From Streptomyces sp. AJS327 (lineage in GTDB: Bacteria; Actinomycetota; Actinomycetes; Streptomycetales; Streptomycetaceae), in NCBI RefSeq assembly GCF_013450295.1, contig NZ_SKBR01000003.1, positions 992,001 to 1,056,000 on the forward strand: a stretch of DNA of 64,000 bases, given 5' to 3'. A model generated the notes under the pieces. It was not told the DNA's origin. It ran no database searches and saw only the letters and a list, made by a program, of their open reading frames with translations. This document shows, piece after piece, positions 34,976 to 44,400 of the stretch. The first letter of the stretch is position 1. Each line of letters begins with the position of its first letter. Position numbers and translations under genes: made by a program.

Positions 34976-36445
34976 TCAGTCCACCGGGACCGGCATACGG
35001 TGACCGACGGCACGTACGCCGTTCACCCTCGAAGGTCCGGGGGACAGCCTGGAGCGGAAGAGCAGCAGTACGACCAGGGCGAGCCCGGATCCGACCAGCG
35101 GAGCCAGGAAGCCCGTGGTGGCGCCGCCCCGGTCCGTCAGCTGCCCGGCGAGCGTCGAGCCGGCCGCCTGCCCCAGCGCGATGGCGCCGGTGAGCCAGGT
35201 GAACGCCTCGGTACGGGCGGTGGCGGGTACCAGGGTCTCCACCAGCGTGAAGCTCGTGATCATGGATGGCGCGATGCAGAGTCCGGTCAGCAGCCCCAGC
35301 CCACCCAGCAGCCACCCCCAGGGCAGCAGCTGCGCCGTACCGGCCAGCAGCAGCGCTGCCAGCGCCAGCGTGGGATAGGAGCACAGCAGCCGCCATCGTG
35401 CCGTGCGCCGCCACCGGACGGCCCCCACCGCGAGGGCCGCGAGCATGTTCCCACCGGCGAAGACCCCGTACATCACGCCGTTCAGCTCCGGCTGCCCGAT
35501 CGACTGCGTGAACGCGGCGAGGGACACCTGCATGCCGCCGAAGACCGTGCCGATGCCCAGGGTCGCCGCCACCAGCACTCGCAAGCCGGGCGCGGACCAG
35601 GCGGAGTCCGTCGAACGCCCCCCGGGGGAGTCGGTACCGGAGGGCAGCCCGGACGTGCCACCCCGGTCCGCGCCGGGGGCTGCTCCGGGGCGTGGGACCC
35701 GTGCCGCGCGCCGGGGCAAGGCACCGCGGAACCGGGCGGTCCCGCGGCGGGCTGGGTGCGGTCCGGAGGGGACCGGCTGGGTGCGCCGCTGCGCCGCGAA
35801 GACCAGCGCGCCACCGAGCGTCAGGACGGCTTCAGTGCCCAGTCCGGCGGCCGGGTGCAGGCCGGTGCTCAGGGCGGTGGCGAGCACCGGGCCGATGACG
35901 AAGGTGAACTCGTCGGTCACGGACTCGAAGGCCGCCGCCGTCGTCAGCAGGGAGGAGCGAGTGCGGGGCGCTGACTCTCCGCCGGCGGGGCTGGTGAGCA
36001 GGCTCGTCCAGCGAGCCCGGACCATCGGGCTGATCTGCGGGGTCGACGCTCCGGCCGGAACGGCGGCGGCGAACAGCACCCACAGTGGGGCTTCCCGCAG
36101 CGCGACCGTGATCAGTAGGCCGACCAGGGCGGCGTGCAGGACCGCTCCCGGTACCAGGACGGCGGCCTGTCCGTAACGGTCGGCCAGTCGGCCGACGCGG
36201 GGGGCGATGAGCGCCATCGAGATACCGGAAGTGGCCGAGACCGCCCCGGCGACACCGAACGATCCGGTGGTGTGCTCGACCAGCAGCACGATGCCGATGG
36301 CGAGCATGGCGAACGGCTGCCGGGCGAAGAAGCCCGGAACGAGGAAGGTCCACGCTCCGGGGGTACGCAGCAACTGCCGGTAACCGGGTCTGGGTTCCGG
36401 GGTCTGCTCAGGGGTGTCCTGGGTGGCGGTGGCCTGGGATGCCAC
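34976..36445 (-). CDS. MFS transporter
   Basis: A 489-residue, about 12-TM major-facilitator protein. TM regions include WTFLVPGFFARQPFAMLAIG and GIVLLVEHTTGSFGVAGAVS; a motif-A-like loop reads APRVGRLADRYGQ. An Arg/Pro-rich central loop (about residues 230-300) separates the two halves. The C-half has VFGGMQVSLAAFTQSIGQPE. Start at GTG 36445 preceded by AAAGG; the frame is open far upstream but that part is Pro/Arg-rich. Substrate unknown; it resembles the YcaD/SetA-like proteins that streptomycetes carry in many copies. Confidence 0.88.
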   Translation of the reverse strand: MASQATATQDTPEQTPEPRPGYRQLLRTPGAWTFLVPGFFARQPFAMLAIGIVLLVEHTTGSFGVAGAVSATSGISMALIAPRVGRLADRYGQAAVLVPGAVLHAALVGLLITVALREAPLWVLFAAAVPAGASTPQISPMVRARWTSLLTSPAGGESAPRTRSSLLTTAAAFESVTDEFTFVIGPVLATALSTGLHPAAGLGTEAVLTLGGALVFAAQRRTQPVPSGPHPARRGTARFRGALPRRAARVPRPGAAPGADRGGTSGLPSGTDSPGGRSTDSAWSAPGLRVLVAATLGIGTVFGGMQVSLAAFTQSIGQPELNGVMYGVFAGGNMLAALAVGAVRWRRTARWRLLCSYPTLALAALLLAGTAQLLPWGWLLGGLGLLTGLCIAPSMITSFTLVETLVPATARTEAFTWLTGAIALGQAAGSTLAGQLTDRGGATTGFLAPLVGSGLALVVLLLFRSRLSPGPSRVNGVRAVGHRMPVPVD

Positions 36446-37334
36446 GGTCGCCGGCCTTTCTGCCGTCTGGTAGCGCACCACGGGGACGCGCCGAGAGCTG
36501 TCCTCTCGCGCATGACCGAGGTGATGCCGGGGCTGTGGGCCGTGGCCGCCGTGCGGTCGCGCCAGCTCTGCTTCAGACGGGGTCTGAACTACACATCTGG
36601 CTACACAGTCGTACCGCGCGGCTGTCTCACACCGCGCGATCGTCTGACGAACGATATCGAACGAAAGACTGCGAACCAGCCTAACGTGCCCCGATGAGGA
36701 AGCGCCCGCCCCTGTGGCGAGGCTCGGGGAGGGTGGCGGCGATGACCACCGGGAAACCTCTCCAGTCGCCCTCGTGCTGTGCTGGCCCGCAGGCCCGGCT
36801 CGGCCCTGGCGCGGTTCCGCGCATGGGGCCGGCCGGCCGTGGGTTCCGGTCGGGTTCGGGCTGGGGTCCGGGTCGGATTCCCTCCAGCCCGCAACCTCCG
36901 GTTTCGGCGCGGGCTCGCTCCGTGCCGGGCGGTTCGGTCGGGGGCAGGGGAAGGGCGTGGTTCTTCGGGTCGGTGTCAGGGGAGGTGGGTGGTACGGGTG
37001 GTGTGTGCGCGAAGGCGGTGCGCGCGTGGGGCGCGTGGGGTGTGACAGGCGCTGTCGCTCGGAGCGGTACGCCGTTGGGCAGCCGTGTACGCGTTCGTTA
37101 ACGTTCGTGTGGCTGGGTGCCGGGTCGAACACCCGCCCCCGTGAAGGAGGTACGGAGCACCCGGGGGGAAGCTGCGGAGCATGTACGGGGAAGGGGGGCG
37201 CCGTTGGGACTCCGGTGGCGGTGAGCTGATGACTCGCTGTACGAGCGCGGCACGGCTCCGCCTAAGGTTGCTTCTGCGCGGGGCTCCACGGGGCCCCTCA
37301 GCTCAAGGTCCCCCCTGCCCTCCGAAGGACAGCG
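36446..37334. other. divergent intergenic region
   Basis: About 0.89 kb between the MFS gene and the acylase gene. The MFS promoter is probably in the AT-richer stretch 36580-36690, which contains CGAACGATATCGAACG. Frames elsewhere are Gly/Arg-rich on the plus strand and not credible. A GAAGGA ribosome binding site precedes the acylase ATG. Confidence 0.5.
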
Positions 37335-40046
37335 ATGCCTGCCAAGAAGACCTCGCGACGCGCCCGCCTCCTCGTGATCGCAGTCGTGCTGCTGCTGGTG
37401 GCGGTCCTCGGAGGCAGCTCGTACTGGAGTATCAGTACCGTCCGCGACTCCTTCCCGCAGACGACCGGCACCCTCAAGGTCGGCGGGCTGAACGACCCCG
37501 TCACCGTCAAACGGGACGGCAACGGCATACCGCGCGTCTACGCGGACAACGCCGACGACCTCTTCCTCGGTCAGGGATACGTCCAGGCGCAGGACCGTTT
37601 CTGGGAGATGGACGTCCGGCGGCACATGACCTCGGGGCGGCTCTCCGAGATGTTCGGAGAGAGCACCGTGAAGACGGACGCGTTCCTGCGCACGCTCGGC
37701 TGGCGGGAGGTGGCGGAGAAGGAGTACGAGATGCTCTCGCCGACCACCAAGAAGTACCTGCGCGCCTACGCGCGGGGCGTCAACGCCTACCTTGAGGACC
37801 ACAAGGGCTCCTCGGCCTCGGTCGAGTACGCGGCGCTGGAGTTCGAGAACGACTACAGCCCGCGGAAGTGGAGTCCGGTCGACTCCATCGCCTGGCTCAA
37901 GGCGATGGCGTGGGACCTGCGCGGCAACATGTCGGACGAGATCGACCGCGCCCTGATGTCCAGCCGGCTGGAGAAGAACGAGATCGAGGAGCTGTACCCT
38001 CCCTACCCGACGGACCGTAAGAAGCCCATCGTCGAGGAGGGTTCGCTCGATCCGGCGACCGGCCGGTTTGGTGCCCCGCCACGTGGCGCCGTCACGCCCG
38101 GCACTCCTCCCGGCCAGTTCGACGAGGCCGCGCGGGACGCGAGTACCCAGCTGAGCCAGATCTCCAAGAAGCTGGACGACATGCCGGACGCGCTCGGCCC
38201 GAACGGGACCGGTATCGGGTCGAACTCCTGGGTGGTGTCCGGGCAGCACACCACCACCGGCAAGCCGCTGCTCGCCAACGATCCGCACCTCGCCCCCCAA
38301 CTGCCGTCGGTCTGGTACCAGATGGGCCTGCACTGCACCACGGTCAGCAAGGCGTGTCCGTTCGACGTGTCCGGATACTCCTTCTCCGGGATGCCCGGCG
38401 TGGTCATCGGCCACAACCAGGACATCTCCTGGGGGATGACGAACCTCGGCGCGGACGTGACCGACCTCTACCTGGAGAAGGTCCGGGACGGGAAGTACCT
38501 GTACGACGACGAGTGGGTCAACTACCGCACCCGTTCCGAGAAGATCAAGGTCGCCGGGGGAGACGACCGGAAGATCACCGTGCGCAGTACCCGCAACGGC
38601 CCCATCGTCTCCGACCGGGACGACGAGCTGCGCAAGGTGGGGGACAAGAGCCCGGTGGGCCTCTCCGCGCCGGACCGCGGGGACGGGTTCGCGGTCTCGC
38701 TGCGCTGGACGGCCCTTGAGCCGTCGCGGACGATGGACGCCGTCTTCGACCTCAACCAGGCGTCCGACTTCCGGGAGTTCCGCAAGGCGGCGCGGGGCTT
38801 CGCGGTCCCCTCGCAGAACCTCATCTACGCGGACACCAAGGGGAACATCGGATACCAGGCGCCCGGCCAGATCCCGATACGCGGCAAGGGCGACGGCCGG
38901 TACCCCGCACCCGGCTGGGACCCGGAGTACGCCTGGCAGAACAAGACGATCCCGCAGGGCGCGCTGCCCTGGGAGTACAACCCGAAGCGCGGCTACATCG
39001 TCACCGCCAACCAGTCCGTGGTCGACAAGAAGAAGTACCGCTACCACCTGACGGACGACTGGAGTTACGGCGCGCGCAGCCAGCGGATCAACGACCTCAT
39101 CGAGTCGAAGATCGAGGACGGCGGCAAGATCTCCATGGAGGACATGCGCTCCATGCAGATGGACAACAGCAGCGAGATCGCGAAGCTGCTCGTTCCGTAC
39201 CTCCTCAAGATCGACATTGATGACGAGTACGTACGCGAGGCGCAGAAGCTGCTGGAGGGCTGGGACTACACGCAGGACGCCGACTCGGCCCCCGCCGCGT
39301 ACTTCAACGCCGTCTGGCGCAACCTGCTGAAGCTCGCCTTCGGGAACAAGCTCCCCAAGGAACTCCGCGTCAAGGGTGACTGCCTGAACGTCGCGCCCGC
39401 CGACGAGTCCGGCCCCCTGGAGGACCTCGACGGGGACGAGCGGCTGGTGCGCGAGTGTGGCCAGCGCAGCGCGGACGCGGCGCAACCCGACGGTGGCGAC
39501 CGCTGGTTCGAGGTGGTGCGCGGACTCCTCAAGGACCCGGAGAGCAAGTGGTGGAAGACCCAGGGCAGTAAGCTGCGGGCCGGTGACAAGAACCGCGACG
39601 AACTCCTGCGGCACGCCATGCGGGACGCCCGCTGGGAACTCACCTCGAAGCTCGGCAAGGACATCGACACCTGGAGCTGGGGCCGGTTGCACCGGCTGAT
39701 GCTGAAGAACCAGACGCTGGGTACCGATGGCCCCGGCTTCCTCCAGTGGGTGCTCAACCGCGGCCCGTGGGAACTCGGCGGCGGCGAGGCGGCGGTGGAC
39801 GCCACCGGCTGGAACGCCGCGGGGGGCTACGACGTGATCTGGGTGCCGTCCATGCGCATGGTGGTCGACCTGGACAACCTGGACCGTTCGCGGTGGATCA
39901 ACCTGACCGGTGCCTCCGGCCACGCGTTCCACAAGAACTACACCGACCAGACGGACAAGTGGGCCAAGGGCGAGCTGCTGCCCTGGGCGTTCAGTGAGAA
40001 GGCGGTGGAGAAGGGGACCGAGGACAAGATGGCCCTCACCCCCTGA
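37335..40046 (+). CDS. penicillin acylase-family Ntn hydrolase
   Basis: A 903-residue Ntn-hydrolase of the penicillin amidase (S45) family. An N-terminal anchor/signal segment (ARLLVIAVVLLLVAVLGGSS) directs export. The alpha-chain motif VYADNADDLFLGQGYVQAQD lies at about residues 67-86. The autocatalytic cleavage site and nucleophile is Ser296 in GIGSNSWVVSG, followed by NDPHLAPQLPSVWYQ. Members hydrolyse penicillins, acyl-homoserine lactones or other amides. A C-terminal segment NLTGASGHAFHKNYTDQTDK is typical. ATG at 37335. Whether it is a beta-lactam acylase or a signal-quenching acylase cannot be told. Confidence 0.95.
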   Translation: MPAKKTSRRARLLVIAVVLLLVAVLGGSSYWSISTVRDSFPQTTGTLKVGGLNDPVTVKRDGNGIPRVYADNADDLFLGQGYVQAQDRFWEMDVRRHMTSGRLSEMFGESTVKTDAFLRTLGWREVAEKEYEMLSPTTKKYLRAYARGVNAYLEDHKGSSASVEYAALEFENDYSPRKWSPVDSIAWLKAMAWDLRGNMSDEIDRALMSSRLEKNEIEELYPPYPTDRKKPIVEEGSLDPATGRFGAPPRGAVTPGTPPGQFDEAARDASTQLSQISKKLDDMPDALGPNGTGIGSNSWVVSGQHTTTGKPLLANDPHLAPQLPSVWYQMGLHCTTVSKACPFDVSGYSFSGMPGVVIGHNQDISWGMTNLGADVTDLYLEKVRDGKYLYDDEWVNYRTRSEKIKVAGGDDRKITVRSTRNGPIVSDRDDELRKVGDKSPVGLSAPDRGDGFAVSLRWTALEPSRTMDAVFDLNQASDFREFRKAARGFAVPSQNLIYADTKGNIGYQAPGQIPIRGKGDGRYPAPGWDPEYAWQNKTIPQGALPWEYNPKRGYIVTANQSVVDKKKYRYHLTDDWSYGARSQRINDLIESKIEDGGKISMEDMRSMQMDNSSEIAKLLVPYLLKIDIDDEYVREAQKLLEGWDYTQDADSAPAAYFNAVWRNLLKLAFGNKLPKELRVKGDCLNVAPADESGPLEDLDGDERLVRECGQRSADAAQPDGGDRWFEVVRGLLKDPESKWWKTQGSKLRAGDKNRDELLRHAMRDARWELTSKLGKDIDTWSWGRLHRLMLKNQTLGTDGPGFLQWVLNRGPWELGGGEAAVDATGWNAAGGYDVIWVPSMRMVVDLDNLDRSRWINLTGASGHAFHKNYTDQTDKWAKGELLPWAFSEKAVEKGTEDKMALTP

Positions 40047-40130
40047 GGCCATTGAGGCCACGCCCCTTTGGACGCCTCACAGGCGCACCCGCTGAGACGG
40101 CCGCGCTCTCACCGCGCGGTCGGCCGTGAC

Positions 40131-40160
40131 CGGGCCGGTCGGACCACTCCGACCGGCCCG
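40131..40160. terminator. bidirectional terminator
   Basis: A 13-bp perfect GC stem with the 4-nt loop CCAC (arms GGGCCGGTCGGA / TCCGACCGGCCC plus a closing C-G pair), placed between the convergent acylase and cyclo-ligase genes. Confidence 0.8.
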
Positions 40161-40176
40161 CCGTCATCGGCGCGGT

Positions 40177-40770
40177 TCAGTGGCCGACGTACCGCACGCC
40201 GGAGGGTGTGACGGCCGCGTCCACCGGAAGGTCGTGGGCCTCGGCCGGAACGTCCGGCAGGACCTCGTCGTCGTAGAGCAGCACCGCCAGGGTGGGCCGG
40301 GCCCCGGCTTGTCGCAGCCGGTCGAGCACCCGGTCGTAGGAGCCGCCGCCGCGTCCCAGCCGGACTCCGCGCGCGTCCACCGCGAGCCCCGGCAGCAGGA
40401 CCACGTCGGCTTCGGCGACCGCCGCCGGGCCCAGGTACGGAGCAGGGGGTTCCCGGAGCCCCCGGCCAGCGGGCACCAGGCTCTCCGCCCCCGGATAGGC
40501 CCCCCAGTCCAGGTCGTTGTCGGGCAGCAACACCGGCAGCAGTACCCGGGTGCCGCGTTCCCGGAGCGCGTCGAGGAGCGGCAGGGTGCCCGGTTCCCGG
40601 CCCACCGAGACGTAGGCGGCGACGGTCCTGGCGTTCGCCAACTCGGTCAGCGTGAGTGCCCGTTCCGCGAGAACCGCGGCGGTGTTCTGAACGTCTTCCT
40701 GGGTCAGCAGGGATCTCCGCGCGAGGATGTCCCGTCGCAGTCCGCGCTTCCTGGCGTGCATCTCGCCCAT
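40177..40770 (-). CDS. 5-formyltetrahydrofolate cyclo-ligase
   Basis: A 197-residue enzyme that converts 5-formyl-THF to 5,10-methenyl-THF with ATP. It carries the family signature VRLGRGGGSYDRVL and, near the N-terminus, KRGLRRDILARRSLLT. The segment LPVLLPDNDLDWGAYPGAES is the substrate region. ATG at 40770. Divergent from galU; this pairing is common in streptomycetes. Confidence 0.95.
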   Translation of the reverse strand: MGEMHARKRGLRRDILARRSLLTQEDVQNTAAVLAERALTLTELANARTVAAYVSVGREPGTLPLLDALRERGTRVLLPVLLPDNDLDWGAYPGAESLVPAGRGLREPPAPYLGPAAVAEADVVLLPGLAVDARGVRLGRGGGSYDRVLDRLRQAGARPTLAVLLYDDEVLPDVPAEAHDLPVDAAVTPSGVRYVGH

Positions 40771-40861
40771 CTTCGTGCCGAAACCCTCTCTTGTACGTAA
40801 AGCGCAACAAGTGGTGGTGACGCTTACCTACCGCATGAAGTCAGCGGTTATGGTGCGGGAC

Positions 40862-41764
40862 ATGACTACGTCCCGTACAAGGATCACCAAAGCTGTTATC
40901 CCAGCTGCCGGTCTGGGCACCCGCTTCCTGCCAGCGACCAAGGCCACTCCCAAGGAGATGCTGCCCGTTGTCGACAAGCCCGCCATCCAGTACGTCGTCG
41001 AGGAGGCGGTGACCGCCGGTCTCTCCGACGTGTTGATGGTCACGGGCCGCAACAAGCGTCCGCTGGAGGACCACTTCGACCGGAACTACGAGCTGGAGCA
41101 GGTCCTGCGGGACAAGGGCGACGCCACCAAGCTGGCTCGGGTGGAGGAGTCCAGCGCCCTCGCCACCATGCACTACGTCCGCCAGGGCGACCCCAAGGGC
41201 CTGGGGCACGCGGTGCTCTGCGCCGCCCCGCACGTCGGTGACCAGCCGTTCGCGGTCCTCCTCGGTGACGACCTCATCGACCCGCGGGACCCGTTGCTGA
41301 GTCGGATGACGCAGGTGCGACAGGAGCACGGCGGCAGCGTCATCGCCCTGATGGAGGTGCCGCCGGAGTCGATCCACCTCTACGGCTGCGCCGCCGTCGC
41401 GCCCACCGGCGAGGAGGACGTGGTGCGGGTCTCCGGCCTCATCGAGAAGCCAGCCGTCGACGAGGCCCCGAGCAACCTCGCCGTCATCGGTCGGTACGTC
41501 CTCGACCCGGGGGTCTTCGAGGTGCTCCGGAAGACCGAACCGGGCCGTGGCGGTGAGATCCAGCTGACCGACGCGCTCCAGACGCTCGCTGACGACCCCG
41601 GGATGGGCGGTCCGGTGCACGGTGTCGTCTTCCGCGGACGGCGGTATGACACCGGCGACCGGGGAGACTACCTGCGTGCCATCGTCCGCCTCGCGTGCGA
41701 ACGTGAGGACCTGGGCCCGGACTTCCGGGACTGGCTGCGCGGTTACGTCACCGAGGAGATGTAG
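40862..41764 (+). CDS. galU: UTP-glucose-1-phosphate uridylyltransferase
   Basis: A 300-residue nucleotidyltransferase making UDP-glucose for cell-wall sugars and trehalose. Conserved blocks: AVIPAAGLGTRFLPATKATP (UTP binding), PKEMLPVVDKPAIQYVVEE, FAVLLGDDLIDPR (metal Asp), and VSGLIEKPAVDEAPSNLAVI with GEIQLTDAL. The ATG at 40862 gives MTTSRTRITKAVIPAAG; the in-frame upstream extension to 40727 lies in the promoter region. Ends 5 bp before moeA, so it heads the moeA-moaC-mogA-acetyltransferase series. Confidence 0.97.
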   Translation: MTTSRTRITKAVIPAAGLGTRFLPATKATPKEMLPVVDKPAIQYVVEEAVTAGLSDVLMVTGRNKRPLEDHFDRNYELEQVLRDKGDATKLARVEESSALATMHYVRQGDPKGLGHAVLCAAPHVGDQPFAVLLGDDLIDPRDPLLSRMTQVRQEHGGSVIALMEVPPESIHLYGCAAVAPTGEEDVVRVSGLIEKPAVDEAPSNLAVIGRYVLDPGVFEVLRKTEPGRGGEIQLTDALQTLADDPGMGGPVHGVVFRGRRYDTGDRGDYLRAIVRLACEREDLGPDFRDWLRGYVTEEM

Positions 41765-41769
41765 ATCAA

Positions 41770-43095
41770 GTGAGCAAGACCTGGTCGGTCGAGGAGCACC
41801 TGGAGGACATCCTCGGCACCGTCCGTCCGCTGGAGCCGATCGAACTACAGCTCCTCGACGCGCAGGGCTGCGTCCTCGTCGAGGACATCACGGTGCCGGT
41901 CGCGCTGCCGCCCTTCGACAACAGTTCCATGGACGGGTACGCGGTCCGGGCCGCGGACACCGCCGAGGCCAGCGCGGACTCGCCGGTCGCCCTCCGGGTC
42001 GTCGGAGAGGTCGCGGCGGGCAGCTCCGAACTGCCCTCGCTCGCGGCGGGTCAGGCGGTGCGCATCATGACCGGGGCTCCGCTGCCCTCCGGCGCCGAGG
42101 CCGTGGTGCCCGTCGAGTGGACGGACGGGGGCCTTGGTGGCGAGCCCGTCGACGCGATGCCCACCGGAGCCACCGGCCGGGACGTCGTCGACGGCGAGGT
42201 GCGGGTGTTCCGCCCCGCGAGCCAGGGGGCGCACGTACGGACGCGCGGAAGCGACGTGCGCCCCGGCACGGTGGCGCTCACGGCCGGTACGGTGCTCGGC
42301 CCCGCCCAGATCAGCCTGCTGGCGGCCATCGGCCGGGGCAGCGTCACGGTGCGCCCACGGCCCCGGGTGGTGGTGCTGTCGACCGGCAGCGAACTCACCG
42401 CCCCCGGAGAGGAACTGGGTCCCGGCCGTATCTACGACGCCAACAGCTTCGCGCTGACCGCGGCCGCCCGGGCAGCGGGCGCCCTCGCCTACCGGGTGGG
42501 TGCGGTGCCGGACGACCCGGACTCCCTGCGTTCCACCATCGAGGACCAGCTGATCCGCGCTGACGCGGTGGTGACCAGCGGCGGGGTGAGCGTCGGCGCT
42601 TACGACGTGGTCAAGGAGGCACTGTCCGGCGTCGAGGACGGGCCGGAGGACGGGCTCGGCGCCGGTGGCGGGGTGGAGTTCCGCCGCCTCGCCATGCAGC
42701 CCGGCAAGCCCCAGGGGTTCGGCGTGGTCGGTCCGGACCGCACGCCGTTGCTGGCGCTGCCGGGCAACCCGGTCAGCGCCTACGTCTCCTTCGAGCTGTT
42801 CGTCCGGCCGCTGGTGCGGGCCCTGATGGGCTGTAGCCCCGTGCGGCGCGCCGCCGTGACCGCCCGGCTGTCCGCCGACGCGCCGCTGGTTTCACCCGAG
42901 GGCAAGCGGCAGTTCCTGCGGGGGGAGTACAGCCCGCCCGGTGAGGGCGAGCGGCTCGGCACGGTCCGGCCCGTGGGTGGCGCGGGCTCGCACCTCGTCG
43001 CGGCACTCGCCCAGGCCAACGCCCTGATCGACGTCCCGGAGAAGACCACCGCCGTCGAGCCCGGCGACGAGCTGTCGGTACTCCCACTCGACTGA
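41770..43095 (+). CDS. moeA: molybdopterin molybdotransferase MoeA / gephyrin-like Glp
   Basis: A 441-residue MoeA-family protein with domains I-III and an MPT-binding domain. It has PPFDNSSMDGYAVRAADT, the MogA-like domain block VTSGGVSVGAYDVVKEAL, and ALPGNPVSAYVSFELFVRPL. MoeA inserts molybdate into molybdopterin-AMP. In Corynebacterium a MoeA paralogue (Glp) instead acts in division together with a membrane receptor GlpR. Here a SepX/GlpR-type gene lies downstream, so this copy may be the Glp-like one. The GTG start at 41770 is 5 bp from the galU stop. Confidence 0.94.
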   Translation: MSKTWSVEEHLEDILGTVRPLEPIELQLLDAQGCVLVEDITVPVALPPFDNSSMDGYAVRAADTAEASADSPVALRVVGEVAAGSSELPSLAAGQAVRIMTGAPLPSGAEAVVPVEWTDGGLGGEPVDAMPTGATGRDVVDGEVRVFRPASQGAHVRTRGSDVRPGTVALTAGTVLGPAQISLLAAIGRGSVTVRPRPRVVVLSTGSELTAPGEELGPGRIYDANSFALTAAARAAGALAYRVGAVPDDPDSLRSTIEDQLIRADAVVTSGGVSVGAYDVVKEALSGVEDGPEDGLGAGGGVEFRRLAMQPGKPQGFGVVGPDRTPLLALPGNPVSAYVSFELFVRPLVRALMGCSPVRRAAVTARLSADAPLVSPEGKRQFLRGEYSPPGEGERLGTVRPVGGAGSHLVAALAQANALIDVPEKTTAVEPGDELSVLPLD

Positions 43096-43312
43096 ACTGG
43101 CCGGGGCTCCCGCCGTCCCCGTGGCCCAGGCAGCCCGCGTCCGTACCGCCCGCCCGGCCCCGACGGCCCCGCGTCCGGCCCCGCCCACCCCCGGGCCCGG
43201 CCCGCGGGGCCGTCGGGGGATGGGTACCGCCGAGCGTGGGATGGTGGAAACCTCGGGCGCCCCACGGTGCTACCGGTACGGTGTCCGGGCACAGCAGCCG
43301 ACGGGGAGAGCG

Positions 43313-43870
43313 ATGAGCAGCGCCAGGCACGATCACCTCACGCATCTGGACGAGGCCGGGGCGGCCCGCATGGTGGATGTGTCCGCCAAGGACGTCACGG
43401 CGCGCACGGCCCGGGCGGTGGGCCGGGTGCTGGTGGCACCCCGCGTCGTGGAGCTGCTGCGCGGTGGCCCCGGCGAGGAGACACTGCCCAAGGGCGACGC
43501 GCTGGCCACCGCCCGGATCGCCGGGATCATGGGGGCCAAGCGGACGCCGGAGCTGATCCCGCTCTGCCATCCGCTAGCGCTCTCCGGCGTCACCCTCGAC
43601 CTCACCGTGGCGGACGACGCCGTGGAGATCGAGGCGGCGGTGCGGACGACGGACCGTACCGGGGTCGAGATGGAGGCGCTGACCGCCGTGACGGTCGCCG
43701 CGCTGACCGTCGTCGACATGGTGAAGGCCGTCGACAAGTCCGCGGTCATCGCGGACGTCCGGGTGGTGGAGAAGACCGGTGGGCGGTCCGGGCACTGGAC
43801 GAGCCCGCGGTCGCGGACGGCGGCCGGGCCGTCCGGCCGCGGAACAGCGGGAAGGACGGACGGGGCATGA
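43313..43870 (+). CDS. moaC: cyclic pyranopterin monophosphate synthase MoaC
   Basis: A 185-residue enzyme of the second half of molybdopterin-precursor formation (with MoaA, GTP to cPMP). It has ARMVDVSAKDVTARTARAVG, LATARIAGIMGAKRTPELIP followed by LCHPL (active-site Lys/His), TDRTGVEMEALTAV and MVKAVDKSAVI, covering the whole family fold. A Ser/Arg/Gly tail of ~20 residues is added at the C-terminus. The ATG at 43313 follows GGGGAGAG. The stop overlaps the next ATG (ATGA). Confidence 0.96.
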   Translation: MSSARHDHLTHLDEAGAARMVDVSAKDVTARTARAVGRVLVAPRVVELLRGGPGEETLPKGDALATARIAGIMGAKRTPELIPLCHPLALSGVTLDLTVADDAVEIEAAVRTTDRTGVEMEALTAVTVAALTVVDMVKAVDKSAVIADVRVVEKTGGRSGHWTSPRSRTAAGPSGRGTAGRTDGA

Positions 43871-44400
43871 GCGAACCGAACCAGCCGCCCGAGGAGTCCC
43901 CGGGCGCCCCCTACCGCGCGCTGGCCGTGACCGCGTCGAACCGCGCGGCGGCCGGGGTGTACGCGGACCGCGGCGGGCCGGTGCTGGTGTCCGGGCTGGC
44001 CGCGATGGGGTTCGAGGTGGACGGGCCGAGCGTCGTGCCGGACGGCGAACCGGTGGAGGAGGTTCTGCGGGCCGCCGTCGCCGCGGGGTACGACGTGGTG
44101 CTGACGACCGGCGGTACCGGTATCTCACCCACCGACCGCACGCCGGAGATGACCCGCCGGGTTCTGGACTACGAGGTTCCGGGCATCCCGGAGGCGGTCC
44201 GCGCGGTGGGGGTCGCGAAGGTGCCCACGGCCGCGCTCTCGCGCGGGGCGGCGGGCGTCGCGGGCCGCACGCTGATCGTCAACCTTCCCGGTTCCACCGG
44301 CGGGGTCCGGGACGGTCTCGCTGTCCTCGAACGCCTGCTGCCCCACGCCGTCGACCAGCTGCACGGCGGCGACCACCGCGCCGAGGGCGGCAGCGCCTGA
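43867..44400 (+). CDS. mogA: molybdenum cofactor biosynthesis protein MogA/MoaB
   Basis: A 177-residue molybdopterin adenylyltransferase-type protein. The MPT-binding signature is LTTGGTGISPTDRTPEMTRR, followed by EAVRAVGVAKVPTAALSRGA and the closing LIVNLPGSTGGVRDGLAVLE. It adenylates molybdopterin prior to Mo insertion by MoeA. ATG overlaps the moaC stop, and its own stop overlaps a CTG that starts the next gene. Confidence 0.95.
   Translation: MSEPNQPPEESPGAPYRALAVTASNRAAAGVYADRGGPVLVSGLAAMGFEVDGPSVVPDGEPVEEVLRAAVAAGYDVVLTTGGTGISPTDRTPEMTRRVLDYEVPGIPEAVRAVGVAKVPTAALSRGAAGVAGRTLIVNLPGSTGGVRDGLAVLERLLPHAVDQLHGGDHRAEGGSA

Noticed and set aside
34976..36445. MFS gene as part of a heat-shock unit with fmdB
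   Set aside because: The CIRCE element sits downstream of this gene's stop and belongs to fmdB only.
37098..40061. 987-codon minus-strand frame opposite the penicillin acylase gene
   Set aside because: It is a mirror of the high-GC codon bias of the acylase gene; the product is Val/Arg/His-rich and has no motif.
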